DNA of 64,000 bases from assembly GCF_009602425.1 (NCBI RefSeq), contig NW_022258581.1, forward strand, positions 86,579 to 150,578, in the 5' to 3' direction. Shown here piece by piece: positions 37,501 to 46,276 of this stretch. The notes beneath the pieces were generated by a model. It saw only the letters and a list, made by a program, of their open reading frames with translations. It did not search any database and was not told the DNA's origin. Numbering within the stretch: the stretch's first letter is position 1; every line of letters begins with the position of its first letter. Origin of the DNA: Actinia tenebrosa (Eukaryota > Cnidaria > Anthozoa > Actiniaria > Actiniidae). The translations under genes and the position numbers were made by a program.

Positions 37501-40500
37501 GTCTTGGTAGGTTTCTTTCTTTATTGTGTATTGTTATAACTGCACATATCTTTTTAATACCTTCAAAGCTGTAATTGTTTTAACATTTTAACTAATTTAT
37601 TATAAAAATATAATTCAACAGGCATACATGGAGGATCATCTCAAAAACAAAGATAGATTGAACAAGGAATGGGAGGTAAGTTATCCATGCTAAGTATCAG
37701 TGGTGGATCCAGGGGAGGGGTGCAGGGGGTGCGCACCCCTCCCTGGTTCGACTTGGTGCCCCTACTTCAATGATTTAACCAATACAAAATTTGTTTTTTC
37801 CCTTTCATTCTAAGGGATGCACCCCTCCCTGGGTTAACTATGTGCACTGCGCCCCTCCCTGAACAAATTGCTGGATCCGTCCTCGAGTATCATTAACCCA
37901 TAGATTATAAACTGATTTTCCTCAGGCATTGTGCACGTATGAAGCTGAACCTAATGCTACAGAACTGGGTAAACAGGATAAGAATGTGAGGAAAAACAGA
38001 TACAGTGATGTTCTACCATGTAAGTTATTTGCAGTCATGATTTTGAATTAGATTACAGAGACTCTTATTTCTCAAATTATGGTATCATTTTTGAAATCTG
38101 AAAAGGATTATGGCAAGAAAGAAGTTATGATTTGAAAAGTATCAGGCCAGATTTCTGAAGCCAAATTGAAATCTTTGTTCATCTTGATAGAATCATATAT
38201 TCAAAAATTGTGATGTAAAACTTGCCAATTTTGGCATATTTGAGGAATAAAGTTATAATTAAACAATAGAAGATAATACATTGGATGGATAGGAATTCTG
38301 TACAGTCTGATAGGTTTGTTTGGTGTCACCAATTTTATACCATGACAGTGCCACACGTTATGAATTGTCCATTCATAACAGCATCTAATCTAAGTCTTGT
38401 TTTCAAGCCATGCCTTTACCTTGACCTGACCTTTTGTCTATACAGATGACCATAACAGAGTGGTGCTAAGAGAGACTGCCAATGCATCTGGTTCAGACTA
38501 TGTCAATGCCAGCTTTATTGTAAGTTCATCAATCTACCTCAGTCTTTCATTAAAGCTCTCATTCCATTTGTCTCATTTTCAATTCCTAATAAACATTGAA
38601 AATTTATCATAAATTTTGTCTTGATTGTTAATTATAGACTGACCATGATCCAAGAAACCCAGCCTACATTGCTACACAAGGTCCACTTGCCCACACAGTG
38701 TCTGATTTCTGGCAGGTACGTTTACACTTTAGTAGCATGGTAAATTCAGTGTTAATAATAATTAGTGTACCTAAATAGAATTCCTTGATGAATGCAGGAA
38801 GTCCTAATTCCTCACTCACTTGCTTTTCCCTCCTCTCCTCCATATACTTCCCTGCCACCATGTTGAAATGTACCTAAGGGTCGGACCATTAAATTCCAAA
38901 TTATGTCCAAAAAAAATTCCTGCACAGCCATGAGGCATAAAAAAAATCTACACAAAATAAATTGTCCGACCCCCCCCCCCCCCAAAAATCTTTCTCTGAA
39001 ACTTTTCTTATGCACAATTTTTTTTCCACTCTTTAAAGCTGTGCTTGAATTTTTTTGGGGGGGGGTTTTTGCTCAAACCCCCCCCCCCCCCCCCCCATCA
39101 AAAATCTAATAGTCCATCCCTAAATGGTAAAATTGAACTATGAATGGAAGAACCTTCCCATAAATGGAAGAGTTTCCCATTTTCTCTCACATTCTCATTT
39201 CCCTCCTCTTCTCTATATCAATACCTGACACCATGTTTTAATGTACCTAAACAATAACTTTTCCCCATGAATGTAAGAAGTTCCCCATAAATGGGAAAAT
39301 GTCCCAGTTTTTTTCCTATTCCCATTTCCCCCTTCTATCCCCTCTCCTGGCACCCTGTTTTTCTGGGAAATCATCAACTTGTCTTGTCAGAGGATTCACA
39401 TTGATTCTATATTCATTTTTGCAGATGGTTTGGGAACAAGGAGTAATCGTTATTGTCAATCTTACAAGACTCTCTGATCTAGGACTGGTAATTACATTTG
39501 ATTTCAAAAATACTTTAATATTTCTTATAACTTGTAGTGCACACACACAATGTTTGTTTGTTTTCCTTTGTTTGTTGACATCTTTCAACCGCCAGCTCTC
39601 ATATTTCAAGGTTTAGAAGTACATATTGAGATGAAAACTAGAAGATAGAGCGCGACGCTTCATTGTCAATCAGACACCATAATCAAGCGAGTGATCAAAA
39701 TCTTGGTCAAAAACACAAACTGAATTGCAATAAATTAGCATATTGGTTTCCTATTCCCTAAAGATGGACTAATTAGTCCAATAGCTAGGGACATAAATAT
39801 GTGATTTTGGGTTAAAGAAATCATATGTTATTACTTTAATATCTTTTCCTAGATAAACATATTTTAAAATTTTACTCATGGAAAGTATAAAAAAATCATG
39901 GTGTTTTGAGTACTTATACATTTTGGCCTGTTTTTCAATTTTTAGCCTCAGTGTCACAGATATTGGCCAGAAGAAGGCCATGAAACATACCATATATATG
40001 AGGTAAGCTTTGATGGCTATATATCATAAAATATTACCCTCATAATTAATTTAAAGCTGGAAGATTGCATGCTTCTTGTACCACGCGAGATCATGGTAAC
40101 TTGGAAAATAATTATGTGTTTATACATGAGGTTTTTTTCGGTTTGAAGCATGATGTGTTGAAAAAAGTTTGACATTTCGTCTACGCTGTGGTAGTCTTCA
40201 TAAGAGTTATGCATTTAGTACAAAAAGTTTCAAAAACATGAATTTTAAAAACCTAGCTTTTTATTAAATATTATCCTGTCATGAGATCTTGAGGATTTGA
40301 GTTATGGGTCAGTAATTTTGTAGACAAAGATGTATTCTAAAGCTACAAATCAATCATTAATGGAAATATATGTTCTGTTTTTTTTTTAGGTTCATCTAGT
40401 GTCAGAGCATATATGGTGTGATGACTACCTTGTTAGAAGCTTTTACCTGAAAAATTTACAGGTAAGTTTATTGAGTTGGAATATTGCCATCCTGTAGGTT

Positions 40501-42823
40501 TGTGTTACCTTGCTCCAGTCCTCAACAGTTATAATATTGGGAGAAAATCACATAGCAAGAACAAGTCATACAAGCTTATTTATCATACTCTGAGGTTCTG
40601 CAACACATTTATGCATATCAAATGCATTTTTATCCACTATTTTACCTTTGACAACCTTTTTATTGACTTTACCTTTGGCAAGCAAGGCCCTACGTGCCTC
40701 ATGGCACGAGGAGGATAGGTAGCAGGTAACCTTTGGCAAGTGAAATATATCTCACAAACATCTGTTACCCAGACCTTTGCTAGCTAGGGTGAAGGCATTT
40801 AACTCATGAAATAAAAAATCCTAGTCAACATGTAATTGTCAAATAGACACAAAAGAAGACAATAGAATTAAGGTCTACTAAAGTGTGTTAGTCTAATGTC
40901 TATTTCACGGGTTTAATGACTTCACTCTAGTCATTCAACTTCTAATACTGATAAAGCTAGCAAGCTCAATTAGTGCAAGCTTAGATTCTGTCAGTATTTT
41001 ACATCTGATATGACATGCTTTGATAGCAAGTTCTTTAACATTTTTAACGTTAATATGCCAAGGTTATTTTAGTACTTCTAGTTTCTACTGATAGTGCTGT
41101 GTGTGTGTTGAGCTAGAAAAGAAAACTTTAATACTTTGCCATTTCATAAGAATCTTACAATATTATAACCATTTTATTTTCAGACCAGTGAAACTCGAAC
41201 AGTCACTCAATTCCACTTCCTCTCCTGGCCAGACCTTAATGTTCCCACAAGTCCCAAACCTTTGCTTGAGTTTAGAAGGTACTGTGATCTAGTATTAGTA
41301 TAGGAAAAAAGAACTTTCAAAACATTACGAGTGTCTAATAATTCCAAATTATACGAGAAGACTGTGCAATTTTTTGTTTATAGTGCACTCAACAAAATTT
41401 CAGTAAAATATGCAAAGCAACGCCGTTCATCTTTGTCCATTTGCAGCCGATTTTCAGTCCATAGCACAACTGAAATGCATAAAAAAGATTAGTTCTTACA
41501 GCTTTAAAATTTTATTTATATGTTTAGAAATGAATAGAAAATAATTGTTTTGACATTGTTTTGGCCGTGTTGCCATAAGGACTTAATTCGTTACTCCTAC
41601 GGAGTACAATTAAAGCTATAATTGTACTCCTATCGACCAATCAGAGTCGAGTAATTTTGTTGAGTGTACTATAATGGATAATATAATCAACCTCAAAAGT
41701 ACCATTTGTCATTATTTTGTTCTATTTTGGTTGTCATTATCAGGAAGGTGAACAAGTGTTTCCGTGGCCGTTCATGCCCGATAGTGGTTCACTGTAGTGG
41801 TGGGGTAGGCAGAACAGGCTGCTACGTCCTTATCGATATGGTCCTCAACAAGATGATGAGAGGTATGCTTGTAAATATTCTATCTGAAAAGGTTGAAAAC
41901 TCCAGTATATGTCATTGAACAATCACTTTCTATTGACATCTACCATACTGATGCCAGAATGCTCTTTTGAGGCCCTTGGTATGCTTACATTCTATCTGAA
42001 AAGCTTGAAAATTCCAGCTCATGTTCACAATCATTTTCTATTGACATCTAACACACTCCTGCCAGAATACTCTTTTGTAGCTCTTCGTATGCTTACATTT
42101 TACCTGAAAAGCTTGAAAACTGCAATGCATGTATATTTTCTAATGTCATCTACCTAACTGACCAATAGATACCAGAATATTTTTCTACCTATATCACCCT
42201 TGAACCTTTATTCCTTTAACCCATTCACCCATTTTTCTTCAACTCCTATCATGTATTGTATTGTGCTTTTAAAAATTGGTAATAAATTTCCTATTGCTTG
42301 GGTTAAGGTGCAAAGGAAATTGACATTGCTGCCACAGTAGAACATCTAAGGGACCAAAGACCTCATATGGTGAAAACAAAGGTAAATTAAGTTCGATTTG
42401 ACTCATTTCTTAAATGTGATATGGTGTTTCCCTGCGTGACTTAGATTCTACTTATTCGAAGAAAATAATTTGTTAGCAGGGTGTGCAGAGCACCCTAAAA
42501 AATGGGGGGGGGGGGGGCCTAAGATCGGAAAATATATGAGACTAGTATGAGAAAAAGTGAGGATGGGCCTAAGATTGGAAAATATCAGAGTCGTATGGGA
42601 AAAAGGGAAAAAGTGTGGTGGCTGTAGTTGCCAGCCTCCCCCCACTCCCCCTTCCCCCTCCCCTTCCCCCTGCAGTCCCTGGTTAGGGATGACTTCAGGC
42701 TTGTTGTGTACATTCACTTAACTTCCACTTCCATATTCTTACGTTTTTTAGGCTCAGTTTGAGTTTGCCCTTACAGCAGTGGCAGAAGAAGTCAATGCAA
42801 TTCTACAAGCATTGGCCAAATAA
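25528..42823 (+). CDS. PTPRN: IA-2/phogrin-type receptor tyrosine phosphatase of dense-core vesicles (PTPRN/PTPRN2 orthologue)
   Basis: Vertebrate members are transmembrane proteins of neurosecretory granules with a largely inactive PTP domain. Exons: 25528-25612, 25740-25790, 28201-28242, 29135-29953, 30543-30594, 33060-33148, 33695-33765, 35902-36032, 36618-36684, 36945-37060, 37452-37506, 37622-37675, 37926-38019, 38446-38519, 38638-38715, 39425-39487, 39946-40002, 40390-40461, 41184-41278, 41744-41862, 42308-42381, 42752-42823; phases all agree, 809 residues. In order: signal peptide ([15 protein letters not shown]), CX6CX5CX8C lumenal core, a long acidic Cys-free segment (exon 4), a piece resembling the end of the mature ectodomain (ARQTGMNIL), a TM near 421-445, [19 protein letters not shown], then the PTP domain with [16 protein letters not shown] (W705-D707), [10 protein letters not shown] (C739, R745) and K784. 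It ends [15 protein letters not shown]. Some ectodomain exons could be missed in the large introns. Confidence 0.96.
25791..28200. other. Large intron 2 of the PTPRN-like gene
   Basis: AT-rich sequence without a supported exon. The last 180 bases include one copy of an interspersed repeat also found inverted near 40850. Open frames here are short and of biased composition. Confidence 0.5.
28024..28115 (-). repeat. Interspersed repeat, copy in - orientation
   Basis: The reverse complement contains CAAATAGACACAAGAAAACA, AATTAAGATCT, CTATTTCACGG and GTGTATTAGAC. The segment at 40846-40935 runs CAAATAGACACAAAAGAAGA, AATTAAGGTCT, GTCTATTTCACGG. They are diverged copies of one unnamed family, both in introns of the same gene. 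Confidence 0.6.
28231..28496. repeat. 133-bp near-identical tandem duplication spanning an exon-intron junction
   Basis: Sequence from 28231 (ATCAAATTCCAGGTATTTAT) repeats without visible change from 28364, period 133. The first 12 bases of each unit are the end of PTPRN-like exon 3 followed by the donor GT, so the donor is duplicated too. The duplication is either very recent or an assembly artefact. Confidence 0.95.
28715..28965. repeat. Fold-back/MITE cluster (TTACATGGGC and TATCGATATC motifs)
   Basis: ATATAGATATCGATGAAA at 28791 is the exact reverse complement of TTTCATCGATATCTATAT at 28946. Just upstream, GATATTACATGGGCACGCGG faces CAGCCATGTAATGTTC in inverted orientation. The words GGAGATATGAATTTTATCTT are of a repeat type I associate with cnidarian genomes. 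It is non-coding and lies in PTPRN-like intron 3. Confidence 0.7.
29038..29096 (+). other. Possible cryptic terminal exon in PTPRN-like intron 3
   Basis: After an acceptor (TTTCTTTGATAG) the frame continuing from exon 3 reads [19 protein letters not shown] and then meets a stop. No usable donor precedes the stop. The true next exon at 29135 begins with almost the same bases (ATTATGG against ATTATGA). If spliced in, it would give a short secreted form ending after the cysteine core. It may equally be chance. Confidence 0.25.
30862..31138. mobile_element. MITE with GAACTGGGTTTTCA termini
   Basis: GAACTGGGTTTTCAGCCAGA near 30867 is mirrored by TCTGGCTTGAAAACCCAGTT near 31114-31132. The interior has a second inverted pair (TTTGATAATTTTC, AAATTATCAAAAGG). 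No transposase is present. Confidence 0.7.
31948..32411. mobile_element. 464-bp Tc1/mariner-type MITE with long TIRs and TA target duplication
   Basis: The left end CAGTCGTTTGCAACTAAGCG and the right end CGCTTAGTTGCAAACGACTG are exact complements. Similarity continues inward for about 90 bases (AGACACTAAAACATGTTCTA on both arms) with substitutions and small gaps. TA flanks both ends (31946-31947 and 32412-32413), the Tc1/mariner signature. The roughly 300-bp centre carries no transposase but does contain an open frame. Confidence 0.88.
32113..32322 (+). CDS. SAM-domain-like small ORF inside the Tc1-type MITE
   Basis: 69 codons from ATG to TAA (the open frame extends further 5'). The pattern [34 protein letters not shown] and FEIEVPDG follows the helical layout of a SAM domain: a hydrophobic first helix, Y..F, a GF-S turn, then an L/W..D helix. 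Whether it is expressed is unknown; it is either a captured host exon fragment, a relic of an autonomous parent's protein, or chance. It is sense to the PTPRN-like gene but I see no splice sites joining it. Confidence 0.45.
   Translation: MDSFERVDISKFLEEIDPDLLQYSSHFQKKGFTSNKSMKYWRENDFDSFEIEVPDGICVPNCPTNHFET
32861..32967. repeat. Small inverted-repeat element
   Basis: TAATGATACTTACCGTATTC is mirrored by ATGAATAAGTATCATTA. The interior has a hairpin AGAAAGATCGCCATCTTTCT. It is MITE-like and non-coding. Confidence 0.6.
33766..35901. other. Intron 7 of the PTPRN-like gene
   Basis: 2.1 kb of AT-rich sequence with many short poly(A)/poly(T) runs. I see no exon, no clear repeat family and no RNA gene. 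Confidence 0.5.
36728..36885 (+). repeat. SINE 3'-body fragment
   Basis: It shares CAATGCTAAATTCCAATGTG, CAGCCATGG, GACTTTAATCAG and the terminus TTTCAGGGTATCAATAAAG with the 9310 copy. The head is missing. It lies in PTPRN-like intron 9. Confidence 0.72.
37698..37889. mobile_element. MITE with CAGTGGTGGATCC termini
   Basis: CAGTGGTGGATCCAGGGGAG at the left and CTGGATCCGTCCTCGAGTA at the right are diverged inverted ends of a common animal repeat type. The interior repeats GCACCCCTCCCTGG three times. It lies in PTPRN-like intron 12. Confidence 0.68.
38877..39121. mobile_element. MITE with AGGGTCGGACCATTA termini and poly(C)/poly(G) interior
   Basis: AGGGTCGGACCATTA at 38877 faces TAATAGTCCATCCCT ending at 39121. 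The interior has C-runs of 14 and 19 and a G-run of 9, so length here may be unreliable. I recall this AGGGACGGACCATT repeat type from cnidarians. It lies in PTPRN-like intron 15. Confidence 0.75.
40846..40935 (+). repeat. Interspersed repeat, copy in + orientation
   Basis: Partner of the inverted copy at 28024-28115; shared words are CAAATAGACACAA, AATTAAG.TCT and CTATTTCACGG. It lies in PTPRN-like intron 18. Confidence 0.6.
41380..41672. mobile_element. MITE with 20-21-bp TIRs (TATAGTGCACTCAACAAAAT)
   Basis: The left TATAGTGCACTCAACAAAAT and the right ATTTTGTTGAGTGTACTATA differ at one position. The interior contains a small palindrome (AATTAAAGCTATAATT) flanked by GGAGTACAATT and AATTGTACTCC. 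It lies in PTPRN-like intron 19. Confidence 0.82.
41863..42180. repeat. Three-copy tandem repeat (108-116 bp) starting at a splice donor
   Basis: Copies begin at 41863, 41979 and 42087, each with GTATGCTT, then a TTCTATCTGAAAAG-type block, a TTCTATTGACATCTA-type block and GCCAGAAT.CTCTTTTG. The first copy begins exactly at the donor of exon 20, so each copy carries a donor-like GTATGC. Confidence 0.88.
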
Positions 42824-43595
42824 ATATACTATCAGCGGCACTGCAAGCAGCAATTCCAAAGAAATTCTCATGTCATTTCCAATATCATCATATATATGGC
42901 ACTATAATTTAAATTCAGGGAACTTTAAAAGTTTTATTTAGGTAATTTTAGAAGTCAAAAATGGGCAAATTTTCAGTATTCACATCCTTCGATACATCGG
43001 TTCACAAGTCAAACACAAAACATTAAATATAGGCTACAAGATGGTTTGAAAGAATTATCCAAATTTGAACCTTGGTTGAATGCTTCCTTTTTTAACCAGT
43101 GAACCGATGTATGGAAAGTGGTGAATTGAGAGTTTAAAAAGTAAGAACTGGGAAATCGTGTTGTGATTGTGTGTTTTAAAGAGTATTTGAGTTTAGTCCC
43201 TCAAATTGTTCATTAGGTCGAATATGTTAGCATTTAAACGGTTTGCTAATCTCTCAAAGAGAGGTAATTTTGAAATTTAGTTTGATAATAGTTTTCAAAT
43301 TTGTACATTAGTTTCGTGGTATGTTTGCCAGTTTGAAATGGAGAAGGTAAATTTATCAATACGACTTGATGTCGTCTACAAAATACACAAATAATAGAAT
43401 ATTTATTTATAAAACCAAAATATTCTGACTTACCACCATTTTTTTTATAATTACGCGACAAACATAGCTCAAAACATTGGGGTTTTTGGCTTCAGTCAAT
43501 CAAAGATCAGTCAGTCAAAGATCAGTCAATCAAATAATTACAACCTGAGACTGATGGAAATTTGGTTGACGCAAGCCACCCCCAGATGACTTGAA

Positions 43596-43714
43596 TTAAG
43601 TGGGGTATTGCCTATTTACCAGCTACGGTTGCTATATGGAAAATATGAAAATATCTAAGATTTTAATCCTTTCCATAGCAATCGTACTTGGTAAATAGGT
43701 AAGACCCCCCTTAA
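43596..43714. mobile_element. MITE flanked by TTAA (piggyBac-like)
   Basis: Imperfect inverted arms of about 38 bp (GTATTGCCTATTTACCAGCT against TTGGTAAATAGGTAAGAC) are bounded by TTAA on both sides. A TTAA target site is the piggyBac hallmark; the ends start G(T/G)GGG rather than the usual CCC, so assignment is tentative. Confidence 0.65.
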
Positions 43715-44756
43715 AGCTGGTTGTCTTGGTCGTATATTTATAAAAGTGTTTTAAGTTAGAAAGGTAGATAATGGAAAATTTAGCTTGCATAGCTGGTTCT
43801 TACTTACTAGCTACCCAGGCTAAAGAAGTTGATCAGGTACTTTCTGGCCAAAGGTCTTTAGGCAGGATAACGTACGTTACATTAATAATATAATGTAACA
43901 TCGGTCTTTAAAAGGGGTAAACTATAGTTCACTATATGGTCTATAGATACATCTTAGTCGGGGGCCGTGGAGCTGAAGCATGTTGGTTGGGGCCTAAAGC
44001 CCTGTCTTGATGTTTTGTTGACCACACCCTCCAAGGTCTCTGCATCTTAGGAAATCCATCGTTAATTTGGGTCTATCGGTCTTAAGTAGCTCATGTTCAA
44101 ATATTACAATTACATTTGGGAATCATACATTTAGTCAATGTGTCAGGAATTTGGACCAAGTGCCTACTTTATTTACAGGCATCCAGCAAAAGTGTCAGTG
44201 TCCACTCAGGGATATTAATCTATATTTTTTGTGAGGAAAATTGAATTCATCAGTGTGTTTGTGGATATATTTTCGTCATTTACTTAACAGAAAACGTATT
44301 TAGGGGAATACCACAGATAAAAGAGTCGGGAATTATTCAAGAGAATATGCAGATATATTTACAGCTATTCTATCACGTTCATGCCTTTTATTTCAACGCA
44401 GCTGTAATTATTTTTGTATTTTAAATTAATTTTACAGCATACAAATCCTAGACTCAATGGAGTCCTTGTTTATCTATTTCAACAAAGGGTCTCAAATTCA
44501 GGTTAAACTGAGTTCATTATGATATAAAAACAATCGAAATTTCTTTCACGGTCTCTATGTAAAATTCACTAGAACGGGAGTGCTTAACTGAATGAATAAA
44601 ACAATAATAATTGGGGATATTTGTTTGTTTATAGTGCAGGTGTTCTCTATTCTAGAATAACATGCTATTGCTTGGGGAATTTTCATTATTTAGTTGGATT
44701 ATAAGTGGGTTGGCCTAGGTCTCTACTCAGTCACTATACAAGTGAACCCTCAAATA

Positions 44757-45092
44757 GGCCCGGTTCAGACGTCGATCTTTTGCCGCGTCGAATCTAATTA
44801 TTTGCATTAGTTAGTGCATGAGAAGAGCGACGTTTGAATCAATTGAGATCGACAGATTTAATTAAGGTCGACAAAGAATTAAAGTCGACTGCTCGAGTCG
44901 TGCGAAACGGCAAAAGATCGGCGTTGATTCAAACGTCGATCTTTTGTCTAGTCGAATCTAATGCATAAATTAAAAAGACTCAAGATTTCAGCGGTTTTTG
45001 GTTTTTGGTTTTTGGTTTTTGTCAATTGCGACCGGCAACATTAAAATCGACGTTTGAAACGGACGTCGAATATTAATGAATTTAACCGGGCG
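44757..45092. mobile_element. Repeat element with CCCGGTT termini and ACGTCGA-rich body
   Basis: It opens GGCCCGGTTCAGACGTCGAT and closes TTTAACCGGGCG, short inverted ends. The words ACGTCGATCTTTTG, GTTTGAATCAATTGA and AAACGTCGATCTTTTG recur inside in both orientations. The GTTTTTG word is repeated four times near 44993-45020. It is a non-coding, non-autonomous DNA element by appearance. Confidence 0.68.
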
Positions 45093-45760
45093 TTATGCAT
45101 GGCAAATGCATTGACCATCGTTTTCGTCATGTGGAATTTTAAGAGATGTTCATTAATGTTAGCTATCGCCAAGAGAGCATTAATGCTTTAACATAGATTT
45201 CAATTTGATAATGTTTTTGTTACGGATCTTAGAACTATACTCATCTGGACTGTTGGAAGCTTTCAGCTATTGCTGTGTTTATAGTTTATCTTCCTGGAAT
45301 CCTTGATCAGGATGTCCTGGGTCAATCAGATCCCTGCCCAACTACAAAAGCGGATAGTAAACCATCCGAGTGCAATCATGGAAAAGCAATGATTATTCGC
45401 AAATTTGATAATTTAGTCAATATAGATTCTAGAGAAAAAATACAATAAGAGTATAAAGCAAGCACAAGCATTCCTAACCTCTTGCAAACGCTCTTATAGT
45501 ATGTATTTTAGCATAGCCTCAAAAAAACTGAACCCTCTCAATTGCAAACAGGGCAATTTGGATGTTTTGTCAGCCAAGTATAAATGAGCTCAAAAGTTTT
45601 TAAACTAAAACAATATCTCGGCAGAAAAAGACCTCTTTGTTAAAATTAAAAAAAAAAGAAAAACAAAAACAATTGCTTTACTTATTCATACTATTAAGAA
45701 TGATAATTTTGAAAGTGGGGGTCGGGAAGGGGGCGATCGATCATCATGCGGGCTTTGTTA

Positions 45761-45781
45761 TGGCGGGAAATTTTTGGCGGG
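45761..45781. promoter_or_regulatory. Paired E2F-type sites in the TEX12-like promoter
   Basis: TGGCGGGAAA and TTTGGCGGGA lie side by side about 260 bases upstream of the splice donor of the non-coding first exon. Both match the E2F/E2F6 consensus (TTTGGCGGGAAA). In mammals E2F6 recognises this motif at meiotic genes to keep them silent in the soma; the role here is inferred. Confidence 0.55.
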
Positions 45782-46276
45782 ATTTGACGCGGCCGCGCCT
45801 ACTCGAAGTACATGAAGTCGATCCAAGCGTAATAGTCTGTCCGTCATTATCCTCTTGTATCTTCGCTTTTTTGCTTCTTTTCTTCATTCACTTGAACGTT
45901 TTAGATCTCAATACAACAAGCTACAAGCATCACGACATTTCCAGGAGAAAACTATAGCGTTCGGGCATAATAATATGGAGTGAAATGATGTTTTCTTCCA
46001 GTTCTTAGTTAGAGAGACTAAACATAAGCCAAATCTTGATTTGGTAAGTTAACGTTTAAAATTAGTTAAGCTTAATTGCTGTTATAGTTTTTCGACAATT
46101 TATTCAGGTGTTCCTATCATAAGCAAATCGTCTTAACTTTTTTGGTTACCAATTTAGGTCATTTTTTGTCTTTTTTGCCTTAAAAATCTCAGTGGTAAGC
46201 TATTCAATTTCAGCTTTAAGCTTTAGAACTGAACATGTTTAATCATTTATTTGTTAAATTGTAGTCCAAAACCAAC

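Larger units (their letters stand above)
42824..45760. other. PTPRN-like 3' UTR and spacer with three repeat elements
   Basis: A poly(A) signal candidate, AATAAA, lies at about 44594. A 14-bp inverted pair (ATACATCGGTTCAC at 42992, its complement ending at 43112) sits in the likely 3' UTR. No other gene is seen. Confidence 0.5.

Noticed and set aside
45637-45957. 106-codon frame over the TEX12-like promoter
   Set aside because: It begins in a lysine-rich A tract and has no splice relation or domain; the E2F sites and the first non-coding exon explain the region better.
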